A DNA stretch of 64,000 nt from JASGTU01 sp963821815 (GCA_963821815.1 CAWGFG010000006.1:2604001-2668000); one strand, 5' to 3'. Positions 1-9,655 are shown, numbered from the stretch's first letter. Numbers and translations: made by a program. Notes: generated by a model from the letters alone, not told the origin.

Positions 1-984
1 CATAATGATGCTATCCTTGACGACAGCGCCCGGGCTGACATAGACGCCGGGGCTCAGCACGCTATTGCTGACCGTTCCACGCACGACGCAGCCGTTGGAA
101 ACAAGGCTTGTCAGCACTTTCGACTGCGGCCCCATCTTCACAGCCGGTCGCTCTTCGTCTTTCGTATGGATCGGCCAGTTGTCGGTATACAGATCCAGTT
201 CCGGATTTGGAGAAACCAGGGCTAAGTTTGTCGCCCAGTAGGAATCAACCGTGCCGACGTCCACCCAGTAGCCCTCATAGCGGTAGGCGAATATCTTGTC
301 GCCGCCGGCGAGCATGGTTGGTATGACATGATTGCCAAAATCAGTTCGTGGACTCTCTTTATCTCCGCCGGACAGTCGCTCTTCCAGTACACGGGCATTG
401 AACACGTAGATGCCCATGGACGCAAGGTTGCCTTTATCCTGATCCTTGGGCTTCTCATGGAATTCAACAATGCGCTGATTCTCGTCCACGGTCATGATGC
501 CGTAGCGATACGCTTCTTCGATAGGCACCGGCATGACCGCAATAGTCAAATCGGCGCCGACGCGCTCGTGGAAGGCCAGCATGGGCGAGTAGTCCATCTT
601 ATAGATGTGGTCGCCGGACAGGATGAGCACGGTATCGGCTCGATGCTCAGCAACATAGTCGATGTTCTGATAGATCGCGTCGGCTGTTCCGCTGTACCAG
701 TCCTTGCCGCGCCGCCGCTGATAGGGTTGCAGCAAACGTACGCCACCGCGACTGCGGTCCAAGTCCCACGGCTTGCCGATGCCGATATGCTCGTTTAGGC
801 TGTGCGGTCGATATTGTGTGAGGACGCCGGCTGTATAGATGCCGCTGTTCACGCAGTTGCTGAGCGTGAAATCGATAATACGAAATTTACCGGCAAATGG
901 TACAGCCGGTTTGGCTCGCGCCTCTGAAAGCACGGTAAGTCGCGTTCCTTCGCCGCCTGCCAATATCATTGCGATAGTATTCAT
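1..984 (-). CDS. glgC: Glucose-1-phosphate adenylyltransferase (partial, C-terminus off window)
   Basis: The enzyme makes ADP-glucose from glucose-1-phosphate and ATP, the committed step of bacterial glycogen synthesis in the cytoplasm. The frame is open from an ATG at 984 to base 1 (328 codons), so roughly the last 80-100 residues of the usual 400-430 are missing. The nucleotide-binding loop GGEGTRL is at residues 10-16 and is followed by the family's AKPAVPFAGKFRIIDF block. SGDHIYKMDY and the sugar-site YEGYWVDVGT lie further on, and the visible end already enters the left-handed beta-helix (VVRGTVSNSVLSPGVYVSPG). No good Shine-Dalgarno precedes the ATG. It is divergent from the gene at 1339. 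GlgD-like paralogues exist, but the loop and catalytic region look like a true GlgC. A glycosidase that might act on alpha-glucans lies about 22 kb away. Confidence 0.93.
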   Translation of the reverse strand, partial: MNTIAMILAGGEGTRLTVLSEARAKPAVPFAGKFRIIDFTLSNCVNSGIYTAGVLTQYRPHSLNEHIGIGKPWDLDRSRGGVRLLQPYQRRRGKDWYSGTADAIYQNIDYVAEHRADTVLILSGDHIYKMDYSPMLAFHERVGADLTIAVMPVPIEEAYRYGIMTVDENQRIVEFHEKPKDQDKGNLASMGIYVFNARVLEERLSGGDKESPRTDFGNHVIPTMLAGGDKIFAYRYEGYWVDVGTVDSYWATNLALVSPNPELDLYTDNWPIHTKDEERPAVKMGPQSKVLTSLVSNGCVVRGTVSNSVLSPGVYVSPGAVVKDSIIM

Positions 985-1210
985 AGACTGTTCTCTGGTC
1001 GTCGCCGTTATCGTGCGAGGTAGGTTGCTTGTTTCTATGGTAACGCAGATTGGCTACTTCATCAACAGGAATAAGCCAGCGCCGATCGGCCGCCGCTACA
1101 CTGTACCTGTTCATGTTGAAATGCCCTCGCACACACCTGCGCGGCTGCTGACACCAATCACGCACACTCCTGATTGATCGAATCAAACGTGTGAAACAGA
1201 TAACGTAACC

Positions 1211-1244
1211 TTGATTTTAGAAATATCGCTACCACTGGTATAAT
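1211..1244 (+). promoter_or_regulatory. Extended -10 promoter for the 1339 gene
   Basis: In the 354-base divergent gap 985-1338 the only clear signal is TATAAT at 1239-1244 preceded by TG-N (1236-1238), an extended -10. No good -35 sits at 16-18 bases; TTGATT at 1211 is too far upstream (22 bases). The predicted transcript starts near 1251 and carries a leader of about 88 bases to the GTG at 1339, which has a strong GGAGG at 1329-1333. I see nothing else in the gap. Confidence 0.5.
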
Positions 1245-1338
1245 TGGCGTTTGCAGTCTAAGTCTTGTTATGTTCATTGATAGAAACCTTTCTGGGCTGC
1301 CGTAACGGCGATATCATACCAAGGAATAGGAGGAAAGC

Positions 1339-2934
1339 GTGCTGCAGCGTCAAACCCAAACAGCAGCTTTCTGGCGGGATCAGTTTGAGGTCACGTCAAC
1401 GGATCTCGACTTCATATACAAGATGCTCTTGGAGTCGCAGACGTCCAAGTCAGGCGATGAATTAGCAAAAATGCTGATTGACGAGTATATCCGACGCGAA
1501 GATGCGCGAATAGAATCTGAATTGGCGAAAGGCGCAGTCTACACGCCGAAGGGCCATTATGACGAGGGACAAACACTTGTCTTTCCTGCCCTGGATTTCG
1601 CCGCCGGAGAAGTAGTCCACGTACGCAAAGGACAGAACCCGGAACACGGCGAGTTTCAAGTCATGGAAGTGAGTTTTGCCGGCCAAAACGGCACCACGCG
1701 TGAATTCGCCATGAACCTCACCACACCGCATCGTCTTAGCGAAACGGACAGCGAAAGCTTGCTCAACAGCGATTCGCTGCTGTCGGCGGATGAGATTTTC
1801 TCCCTATACCAGGACGAAATCGAAGACAGCCTCTTCTACGCACTCGAAGAGGGCGAACGTAGCGACGAGTTCGTGGAGGTAGACGGCCGATGGCTGCTGT
1901 CCGACATGCTGGCGGAGGTGCATATCGGCCATTTGAACATTGCCGAAGCGCTCATCGAAATGCAGGCAGAGCCGGTCGCAACGACCAAGTTGCTGGAAGA
2001 AGTCGAGCTGGATGGAAACGTTGCACCTGTCATGCAGCGCATCAGCTTGGACCACGCCATGTCCTCCGACAAGCGTTTTGATAAGGTCGAGCTGAACGGC
2101 GAAAGCCGCTGGTTCCTAAAACGTATGGAACCCGCCCAAGTGCTGTCCACACCTGCTGCTTTGCGCCCGGTTATCACAGACTACAATCGTTCCATCCTCA
2201 GCGTGGAATTGCTGCAGGTGGAATGGGAACTTGATGACGAATGGGGCGAGAGCACCTTGAGCAATGAGCTGCCCAGCGTCGTGCCAAGCACCACGTTCAA
2301 TCTGATTTATCCGCATCGACTCGTTGGCTCGATCCCACTAAATGGACGAACGCGCAGCTTCTTTCCGACCACCGCCAATGCCAAGTCAGTCGTCACATTT
2401 ATAGACGGTCGATGGGGCAAACGGTATACCGGCTGGGTCGTGCCCAGTGGCAAATACGTTGCCGGTCTCGGCGAGTGGATGGAAGAACACGCTGTGCCGG
2501 TGGGCGCATATATCACGCTGGAACGCACGAAAACGGCGGGTGAAATACTGGTCGACTTCCGCACACGACGACCGAAGCGCGAATGGGCGCGCATTGCCTC
2601 ACCTGACCTGGCACACAATCAGCTCAATTTCGAGATGAATAAGATCCAGATTGCTTGCGAATACGATGAGACCATGATTGTTGCCACAGAGGATGCGGCT
2701 GGCGTCGAAGAACTGCGGGCCAAGTTGAGCGAAACTGGCGTCACACTGCAGGAGATCGTCAACCAAATCGTGCCAGAGCTGACAAAACTCAATCCCAACG
2801 GCACAGCCCACGCGAAGAGTGTCTATAGCGCCGTCAACATCGTACGTCGGTGCCCGCCAGGACCCATCTTCCATGCGCTGCTCAGCAATCCGAAGTTCCG
2901 TGACACGGGCAGTGGAATGTTTGCGCTCAGTTAA
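1339..2934 (+). CDS. Unrecognised protein, possible duplicated winged-helix (HARE-HTH-like) ends
   Basis: I do not recognise this 531-residue protein. The start is GTG at 1339 with GGAGG nine bases upstream. There is no signal peptide or membrane segment, so it should be cytoplasmic. Residues about 68-105 carry a Tyr/Pro/Gly pattern (AVYTPKGHY, LVFPAL, VRKGQNPEHGEF). The middle (about 180-265) is helical and ends in SSDKRFDKVELNGESRWFLK; the extreme C-terminus ends in LLSNPKFRDTGSGMFALS. Both stretches resemble the last strand pair of HARE-HTH or RNA-polymerase-delta-type winged helices, where a short helix is followed by F-x-x-x-G-x-G-x-F-x-L. I infer two nucleic-acid-binding winged helices with modest confidence. 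The next gene is 55 bases downstream on the same strand, so they are probably co-transcribed. Confidence 0.8.
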   Translation: MLQRQTQTAAFWRDQFEVTSTDLDFIYKMLLESQTSKSGDELAKMLIDEYIRREDARIESELAKGAVYTPKGHYDEGQTLVFPALDFAAGEVVHVRKGQNPEHGEFQVMEVSFAGQNGTTREFAMNLTTPHRLSETDSESLLNSDSLLSADEIFSLYQDEIEDSLFYALEEGERSDEFVEVDGRWLLSDMLAEVHIGHLNIAEALIEMQAEPVATTKLLEEVELDGNVAPVMQRISLDHAMSSDKRFDKVELNGESRWFLKRMEPAQVLSTPAALRPVITDYNRSILSVELLQVEWELDDEWGESTLSNELPSVVPSTTFNLIYPHRLVGSIPLNGRTRSFFPTTANAKSVVTFIDGRWGKRYTGWVVPSGKYVAGLGEWMEEHAVPVGAYITLERTKTAGEILVDFRTRRPKREWARIASPDLAHNQLNFEMNKIQIACEYDETMIVATEDAAGVEELRAKLSETGVTLQEIVNQIVPELTKLNPNGTAHAKSVYSAVNIVRRCPPGPIFHALLSNPKFRDTGSGMFALS

Positions 2935-2988
2935 GCGCATAGGCGCCATGGTTTGGACCGGACAAGTAAGGGAGAATGACGAAGCGGC

Positions 2989-3438
2989 ATGAGCGAACGT
3001 AAGATTAGCCTAAGTGGCGTGCGACGATTTCGCATCACACAAGACACAAAATTTCATATCGATACCGGCTGGTGGGAAAACAGCGGTCGCGATTTTCGAC
3101 TCTATCTGCGTGACCAACTGTGCGAAGAGTGCCGGGAACGGTTCTCCGACCACCAGAACACGGAGAATGTAGACTGGGTCGACCCGGACACCGGCGAGGT
3201 GCATCAGACAGACGCGTTGCGTGAATGTCTGCGTACCCGTTGTGCCAATGACCCGGACTACATAAATGAGCGGCTGCCGTTGGCGTCCGCCTGTTTCCGC
3301 GTTTTCCTGGCCAACAATAACACGCCGCTCTCGCCGGAGGAACTTAATCAGCTACTGCCCTGGCTCTCGTCTGAGCGCATCAAGAACACCCTGGGCGGTA
3401 ACCAGGTCTATCTTGGTCTGCGACCGGTCGAGGTGTAG
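2989..3438 (+). CDS. Unrecognised 149-residue protein, partner of the 1339 gene
   Basis: Small cytoplasmic protein without a recognisable family. It starts at ATG 2989; the nearest purine-rich stretch (AGGGAG) is far upstream, so translation may depend on the preceding gene. The middle is Cys-rich (a C-x2-C in LCEEC, then single Cys in RECLRTRC and SACF), with Trp/Asp-rich surroundings (NVDWVDPDTGEVHQTD), which could be a small metal or DNA-binding fold. The C-terminus (LSPEELNQLLPWLSSERIKN followed by LGGNQVYLGLRPV) has the same helix-then-G-x-x-x-Y-x-G-L shape seen at the end of the upstream gene product, so both members may end in a winged helix. It ends 43 bases before the convergent stop of the DUF2079 gene. 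Confidence 0.75.
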   Translation: MSERKISLSGVRRFRITQDTKFHIDTGWWENSGRDFRLYLRDQLCEECRERFSDHQNTENVDWVDPDTGEVHQTDALRECLRTRCANDPDYINERLPLASACFRVFLANNNTPLSPEELNQLLPWLSSERIKNTLGGNQVYLGLRPVEV

Positions 3439-3481
3439 GCGCTAGGCCCGTAATTTGGGCACGTGGTACTGCAATCAAATA

Positions 3482-6182
3482 CTAGCGTTGTGAAGCGCAT
3501 GTCTCGGGGATTAGGGCGCAGGCTTGATCCGGTGTAGGCGGCGCTTCAAGGTTTATACGCCCTACAACGACCTCTTGACCAAGCGCTTCTCCATCATCTG
3601 CGTATGCATCCGATCGCTGCCCCGTTTCAGGGTTATACATGCCGACCACCAGGGTCAGTTCTTGAACGTCACTGCCAACGTCATCGGCCGCGGGAATGGT
3701 AAGTTGTCGCCAGTCAGCGGCCATACCATACTGCGCCAGCGCAGCGTTCGCGTCGAACAGGATGTAGAAGCGAGGCGCACCGTCACTCTGCGTGATAGTC
3801 GTATCGCCTGCTCGCAGATGCACAAAGACAGATTGTCCTTCGGGCCAACCCGTTTCACCCGCCCAGTCTAGCCATAGGTCGACTACGCCGCCAGGCCAGT
3901 AAGCCCCATCTTGTATACTCGTTTGCAGCGCGATCTCCGCTCCATCCGGAGTGCGAAATACAAAGTCGTTTGTGCTCAATGATTCGCCGGCTTGGGAGGC
4001 GAACCAGTTCTCCCACGCAGGTTCCATCAGCAAGTCTATCGGCATCTGTGCGAGCTGATCACCCTCGCCACGCGTATAGACGCCGACCAGCGCTTGACGG
4101 TCAAGCGCCGATGTCAGCACAGCGTCGGGTATCGCGAGCCACGGAGCGGTATCGACGGCGACTGCCCAATCCGCAGGCAGCGCAAGCGGTAGCGTACTGA
4201 TCGATATCTCGTCGCCGGCTTGCCACAGTTCCGGCGGGTACCAAACCAAGCCGGGCGGATACGCATCGGCGAATCGATAAAGCGTATCGCCGGCGGGTGA
4301 CAGCACGGCAATCTGTGGCATCATTGTAGCCGCATCAAAATCCTCGCCCACATCCCAGCGCGTTTCGATTGCAGTGGTTCGCCAGCGCGGCCAATCGAAC
4401 GCAGTAACATCAACAAACGTGAGCGGTGATGGTCTGGTTGTCGAGTTTGATGTACGCACAAATGTATAGAACTCTTCGGGTATCTCCTTCTGCTCGGCGC
4501 CCCGCCGAAGCAACAGAAAACCGTCCGCCGCATCCACAACACCCCAATCATCCTGCAGCATCTGCTCGACTGTCTGCCGCACATCACCGGGCGCCATATC
4601 CGTGTTGGTGGTCACATCCAGCAATGCCCAGTCGCGCTGGCACTGGCGTCTCCAGCCCCAGCGGAAACTGATAGACATAACGCCGATGGCTGACATGCGG
4701 GTGGACGGCAGCCGTTGCCGTCACCGCTGCGTCGGCTGGAATCTGCTCGACGAAGCGGCTGAGCATGCGATGATGCTCAGTCACCGTCGTAGGATCATAG
4801 CGATCGCCGCCAGGCCCGCGACCATACGCTACGTAAGCGCCGACCGACCAGCCGATAACCCATAGCGCAAGCAATCCCGTAAACACCGGTCGCAAAGCCG
4901 AGCGCGAATTGCGTAGAGCAGCCGCGGCTGTCATGGTCGTCACGCTGGCAGCCGGCATATGCTGGAAGCTGCCGGACATGCGCCCGCTACGGCGGCTTAC
5001 CCAACGCCACAGACGCGCCGCACCGTAGGCCGATGCAACGGCAAAGTACGCAGCCGCCGGTGCGCTGTAGTGGAACTCACCGTAATACTGAGCGGGATAG
5101 GCGCTTAGAAGATTGGCTAGCAACACGGGCAGCGAAAGCAGGATGACGTCTGGCGCCAACAGAGCTAAGAAGCCGTACGGCATCGCCAGGTCGCGCAGAT
5201 AGGCTAAGCGTGCCGGTTCTGTTGCGATCTGCCAGACGGTCTGCGGCTGAGTCACCAGGCTTTTTAGGATATCCGCCGGAGAATCTCCTAGCGCGCCGTA
5301 GCGCTGGAAGTAGTTGCTCTCTGCCGTACCGTAGACATCTGCAGCATAGGCTGGCACAATAACAAACGTTGTCACCGCAAACCAAATAGCCGAACCTATC
5401 AGTACCGCGGCTGCAAGGGCGAACGGGATGACGGGAAACGGTGGTTTACTGGGATCCTTCCACTGCACAAGCAAGTGCTCCCAAACAATTCGCCACATTG
5501 CCCAGGCGCCTAGCCCAGCCGCCAGCAGCGCCGCCTCCTCCTTTACCAGGGCAATTAGTGCCGCTGCGATCACAAACTGAATCCAGCGTTCGCGGTCCAC
5601 AGCCACAAAAGCCCAAATGATCAGCGGGGTCGCCAGCGGTATTGCATGAAACTCGGTCAACAATGCCGACTGCAGTTGCGGCGTCAACAAATAGGCGATT
5701 GCCAATGACAGTGCTACCAGACTGGCGAGGTTGCGAACCGGCTCAGACAACCAGACCTTCCTTCGTTCATCATCGGTCAGTAGCCGCATGCAGAGGTTTT
5801 TCGTCAGACCAAAAAGCAGCCACGCACCGGCAGCAACGCATACGACCTGCAGAAGCAGTAGCGCACGGACGTCGTTCCAGATCCACAGAATTGGGCTGAT
5901 CAAGGCGAGGATGGGCTCGACGTGGTCGATGAGGCGCGTAGAGATAGTTCCGTTGTCGGTCATCTCCTCAAAACGTCCCCGGCTGCTGTTCCATACGGCT
6001 TGGTCGATCTGACCCAAGTCCGCCTTGTGCGTCCGCATGCCCATATGCTGTTGAATGGCGAGCGAGGCGAAGAGCCAAATGTAGAGGATGATGAGGACGA
6101 AGAGAATCTCTCGGTACGGGTCGATGTGGCGAATGCGCGACAATCGTCCCTGCTTCACCGAGGGAGCCGGAGTGACGGACAT
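3482..6182 (-). CDS. DUF2079 multi-pass membrane protein, interrupted by a frameshift
   Basis: DUF2079 proteins are large membrane proteins thought to be GT-C-like glycosyltransferases of the envelope. The first frame (6182 down to about 4640) carries the N-terminal membrane domain with roughly ten hydrophobic segments, the HKADLGQIDQAVWNSSRGRF and LIDHVEPIL motifs and the re-entry EFHAIPLATPLIIWA. Its reading then degrades right after RRYVYQFPLG. The expected continuation (DWALLDVTTNTDMAPGDV and a soluble C-terminal half of about 385 residues) appears in the next frame and runs to TAG at 3482. Dropping one base near 4640-4660 (GCG C GAC TGG, or the GGGG run) joins them into about 900 residues. 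The start at 6182 is 16 bases after the DegT stop, so it belongs to the sugar cluster. A sequencing error or a genuine pseudogene are both possible. Confidence 0.82.
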
Positions 6183-6198
6183 GCTGCTGAACGCCCTT

Positions 6199-7356
6199 CT
6201 ATGCGTCCGCCGGCGGAGCGGAGTCTGTCAATATTTCGTTCAAGGCAGCCACAACATAGTCAACGTGCTCCTCAGTCAAACCGGGGAACATAGGCAGCGA
6301 CAGTATTCGCGTTGCGCATTTTTCGGTAACCGGGAGGCGAGTGGCACTATAACCTGAATTCTTGTATGCTTTCTGCATATGAATTGGCACAGGGTAGTGA
6401 ATGCCTGTGCCTACATGTCTGCGAGACAATGCAGCACGCACGGCGTCACGCTCATCCACCTGCACCACGTATAGGTGATAGACATGTTCGCAGCCAACCC
6501 GCTCCACAGGACGTACCACTACCGCCGGCAGCTTCTGCGCATACCACTCGGCGATACGCCGTCGTGACGCCGTCCATTCATCTAGATGACGCAATTTCGC
6601 ACGCAAGATTGCTGCCTGTAGCTCATCCAGGCGGCTGTTCATGCCTAGCACCTGCGACACATATCGTTGCGCAGGCGTCCAGCCGTATTCACGCAGAAGC
6701 CGCACTCGTTGAAGCAGCTCGGGATGACGGCTGACGACGGCGCCGCCATCACCCATGGCGCCGAGGTTCTTGGTCGGATAGAAACTGAGGCAGCCCAGGT
6801 CGCCAATGGAGCCAACAACCTCACCGCGGTACGTGGCGCCATGCGCCTGGGCACAGTCCTCCACGACGCGCAAACCGTGCCTCTCTGCCACATCGAGAAT
6901 GGGACCAAGGTCGGCTGGATGGCCGTAGATGTGTACCGGTATGATGGCCTTGGTTCGAGGCGTGATGGCTGCCTCAAGCGCTGACGGATCCAGCGTATAA
7001 GTATCTGGTTCAATATCGACGAAGACAGGCGTCGCGCCAAGCAGTGACACGGCGGCGGCGGTTGCGACAGCCGTATGCGCAACTGTGATGACCTCGTCGC
7101 CGGGACCGATGTCACACGCCATAAGCGCCAATTGCAGCGCATCCGTGCCAGAGGCGACGCCGACACATTCCACTGGAGTGCCGCCGCGGCTATGCAGGAA
7201 AGCAGCGAACTCCTCCTCGAATCCGGCGACTTCCGTGCCCAGAATATACCAGCCACTGTCGAGCGTTCGCTGCACAGCCTGGTCTATCTCTATTCGGATG
7301 GAAAGGTATTCGCCTCGCAAGTCGACTGCGGGAACGCCCATCAGTTGTTCAGCCAT
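6199..7356 (-). CDS. DegT/DnrJ/EryC1/StrS family sugar aminotransferase
   Basis: PLP-dependent enzyme that transaminates keto-sugars bound to nucleotides, feeding amino-deoxy sugars into surface polysaccharide. It has 385 residues, the normal family length. The PLP lysine is K196 in SFYPTKNLGAMGDGGA; D167 and Q170 in VEDCAQAHGA contact the cofactor ring, and SGTDAL at about 70-75 binds the phosphate. The closest named types are FdtB/QdtB-like 3-aminotransferases, but the substrate cannot be fixed from sequence. A GGA lies a few bases before the ATG. It follows the SDR gene by 35 bases and precedes the DUF2079 gene by 16, consistent with one minus-strand operon beginning at the glycosyltransferase at 9649. 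Confidence 0.93.
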   Translation of the reverse strand: MAEQLMGVPAVDLRGEYLSIRIEIDQAVQRTLDSGWYILGTEVAGFEEEFAAFLHSRGGTPVECVGVASGTDALQLALMACDIGPGDEVITVAHTAVATAAAVSLLGATPVFVDIEPDTYTLDPSALEAAITPRTKAIIPVHIYGHPADLGPILDVAERHGLRVVEDCAQAHGATYRGEVVGSIGDLGCLSFYPTKNLGAMGDGGAVVSRHPELLQRVRLLREYGWTPAQRYVSQVLGMNSRLDELQAAILRAKLRHLDEWTASRRRIAEWYAQKLPAVVVRPVERVGCEHVYHLYVVQVDERDAVRAALSRRHVGTGIHYPVPIHMQKAYKNSGYSATRLPVTEKCATRILSLPMFPGLTEEHVDYVVAALNEILTDSAPPADA

Positions 7357-7391
7357 GCTGTCCAGTCTGTTTGTTAGCCGATGCCTGTAGC

Positions 7392-8390
7392 CTATATGTA
7401 CATCTGTAGGTTGGCCCGATAGTACTCAATGGTGTGCTGCAACCCGTTTTCCATCGATGTAGAAGGTGACCAACCCAGGGCATGCTCGATGTGCGCATAG
7501 CTTGAGTAGACGTCGCCGATATCGATGCGTTTCCGTTCTTCGGGCCATGGAACGAGTTCGACGCGACCGCACCCGGTGATGCGCACCAGGGTCTCCGCTA
7601 TTTCCAGCAGCGAGACCGGTCGCGTACCGCCCAGATTGTAGACCTCGCCGTCTGCCTCGCTTGATGCACCGACACGCAAGAACGCATCGACGGCGTCGTC
7701 CACATAGCAGAGGTCGCGCAGCTGGCTGCCGTCCCCGTAAAGCTGAATGGTCTCGCCTTGCACAGCCAAGCGAATGAACCATCCGATAAAGCCCTGTCGA
7801 TTGTGCTTCAGCAACTGTCGCGGCCCGTATGTATTGGTCAGCCGAAGTGATGACGTACGCAGATCGTACGCGTTGTGGTAGACGATGTGATACCATTCGC
7901 CGGCCAGTTTGTTTACGCCGTTAACGTCGGTCGGTCGCTGCAGATGTTGCTCATCCAGCGGCAGATACTGCGGCTTGCCATACTGCTGACGGGTTCCGGC
8001 ATAAACGATCTTTGCGGTAGGATTCTGATAGCGACAGGCTTCCAGGATGGTGAGCTGGCTGCGCGCATTAATTTCGAGATCCGTATAGGGGTCGTGCATT
8101 GAATCGAGGTGACTTACTTGGCCCGCCAAATTGAAAACAACATCCTGGCCTTGCACCAGCGCCTGCATGGAATAGGGATCGCGCACATCTGCGATGTTGA
8201 TGCGCAGTCGGTCCTCGTAGCCGGCCACATTGAACAGATTGCCGCCGTACTCCGGAATCAGCGAGTCGACCAAAGTCACATGCGAGCCTAGGTCCACCAG
8301 GCGGCGCGCCAGGTTGGAGCCGATAAAACCCAGCCCGCCGGTAATGAGGGCGGATCGGTTGTTGTAGTAGGCTAGATATGCTTCATTCAT
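7392..8390 (-). CDS. Extended SDR (NAD-dependent sugar epimerase/dehydratase family), catalytic Tyr replaced
   Basis: Rossmann-fold nucleotide-sugar enzyme of 332 residues. I chose ATG 8390 because it forms a four-base ATGA overlap with the stop of the upstream glycosyltransferase; a longer reading to 8456 would only run into that gene. The dinucleotide loop TGGLGFIGSN is at 17-26, the NIADVRD acidic strand near 65-71, and the substrate-side motifs NTYGPRQ and LCYVDDAVDAFL follow. In the catalytic helix the usual Y-x3-K reads N157-G-V-N-K161, so Lys is present but Tyr is Asn; the nearby strand is AGTRQQYG with T133. This looks like a subfamily feature rather than decay, because all surrounding motifs are intact. 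The substrate is unknown, probably a nucleotide sugar used with the DegT aminotransferase. Confidence 0.9.
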   Translation of the reverse strand: MNEAYLAYYNNRSALITGGLGFIGSNLARRLVDLGSHVTLVDSLIPEYGGNLFNVAGYEDRLRINIADVRDPYSMQALVQGQDVVFNLAGQVSHLDSMHDPYTDLEINARSQLTILEACRYQNPTAKIVYAGTRQQYGKPQYLPLDEQHLQRPTDVNGVNKLAGEWYHIVYHNAYDLRTSSLRLTNTYGPRQLLKHNRQGFIGWFIRLAVQGETIQLYGDGSQLRDLCYVDDAVDAFLRVGASSEADGEVYNLGGTRPVSLLEIAETLVRITGCGRVELVPWPEERKRIDIGDVYSSYAHIEHALGWSPSTSMENGLQHTIEYYRANLQMYI

Positions 8391-9649
8391 GTAGTGCCGC
8401 TCTGCTTGGCCAACCGTCGGAAATGTTGAATATACCGATGCGCTAGATGCGGCCAACCGAGTTCGTTCTCAATGCGTTCTCGACCGGCGCATCCCATGCT
8501 CTCACGTGCTTCGGGCGAGTCGATGAGCAGCGCGATGGCCTGCGCTAGCGTGCTCGCGTCCTGCTCTGGCACGATGATGCCTGTCTTTCCGTCTACAATC
8601 GCCAGAGGATTGCCGGCTACGTTCGTACCGATGACCGGTTTGCCGCAGCTCATGGCGTCCAGCACGCACACATTCAAGCCGTCAGCCGGTTTGCTCACCG
8701 ACGGCATGATCAGCACGTCCGCCATGTTATAGTACACGGAAATGTGATCCTTTGGTACGTTGCCGACCCAGTGAACCTTCGATGCAACGCCCAACTCGGC
8801 AACCAACGCCTGCCATTCCGCTTTATCATCGCCCTCGCCTACCATGACAGCAGCAATATTGCGCCCATTCAACACGGGCGAGGCCAACGCGCTGATCAGG
8901 TAGTCAAATCCCTTCTTCGGCACCATGCGACCGACACACAACACAATTGTGGACGAGTCGGCAATACCCAGCGACGCTCGCAATTCTACAGTTCCGGCAG
9001 TGGACGGCGTCTGCTCGTCGGGATCGGTGCCATAGATGATCATGTCGAACTTGTGGGGATCGGCGCCTAGAGCGACAACGGTGTCTCGCAGCGCGGCGCT
9101 GTTTGCTGTCAGCAGATCGGCTTGCGCGAAGGTGAATCTCGCCATGCTGCGGAAGAGCGCATTCTTGCCGGCGACCTGCGCATCGGAACCGGGCACAGAG
9201 ACAACCAGTGGTATGCCCAGCTTCCGGCTGACGACCGCGGCAATGAAGCCGTTGGGCAGCAGCCAGTGTGCATGCAGCACATCCGGTCGCAGGCGACACG
9301 CATCGCGCAGAACAGTGCGTATGCCTGCGGCGAACATAGCTGGACTCAGCAGGTATGCTTCCAACCGCAGAGCCAGGTCCGACTGCATGGTACGCATGTA
9401 GCCCAGGCGTTGCAACCGATCAGGCCATGCATAGCGATAGAGCCGCATGTTGACGGCGCCAGGTCCAGTTGCACGCGCCTGCACATAAGCCGGGTCATAG
9501 GCTGCGTCGTACGGCGCCCACACCGTGACTTCCTGGTGCTGCAACGACATCTCCCTGCAGAGCGCTTCTACGAACGTGCCGCTGAAGTCGCCCCGAAAAC
9601 GCGGATAGTTATGGGTCAGGACACCGATATGTAGCGGAAGGTTACTCAT
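8387..9649 (-). CDS. Glycosyltransferase family 4 (GT-B fold)
   Basis: Retaining glycosyltransferase that moves a sugar from a nucleotide donor to a lipid-linked or surface acceptor at the inner face of the membrane. 420 residues: N-terminal acceptor domain beginning GVLTHNYPRFRGDFSGTF, then the GT4 donor domain with GRMVPKKGFDYLI (about 240-252), a GEGDDKAEW loop and IMPSVSKPADGLNVCVLDAM. The E-x7-E pair of GT4 enzymes is here D323-x7-D331, a conservative change at both positions. It is the first gene of the minus-strand sugar cluster and its stop overlaps the SDR start by four bases. The -10 hexamer ends six bases before the ATG and there is no Shine-Dalgarno, so the mRNA is probably leaderless. 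Confidence 0.93.
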   Translation of the reverse strand: MSNLPLHIGVLTHNYPRFRGDFSGTFVEALCREMSLQHQEVTVWAPYDAAYDPAYVQARATGPGAVNMRLYRYAWPDRLQRLGYMRTMQSDLALRLEAYLLSPAMFAAGIRTVLRDACRLRPDVLHAHWLLPNGFIAAVVSRKLGIPLVVSVPGSDAQVAGKNALFRSMARFTFAQADLLTANSAALRDTVVALGADPHKFDMIIYGTDPDEQTPSTAGTVELRASLGIADSSTIVLCVGRMVPKKGFDYLISALASPVLNGRNIAAVMVGEGDDKAEWQALVAELGVASKVHWVGNVPKDHISVYYNMADVLIMPSVSKPADGLNVCVLDAMSCGKPVIGTNVAGNPLAIVDGKTGIIVPEQDASTLAQAIALLIDSPEARESMGCAGRERIENELGWPHLAHRYIQHFRRLAKQSGTT

Positions 9650-9655
9650 TGTTCG

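Noticed and set aside
6645..7256. 203-codon frame inside the DegT gene
   Set aside because: It is an Arg/Pro-rich shadow of the aminotransferase, whose own frame has intact motifs.
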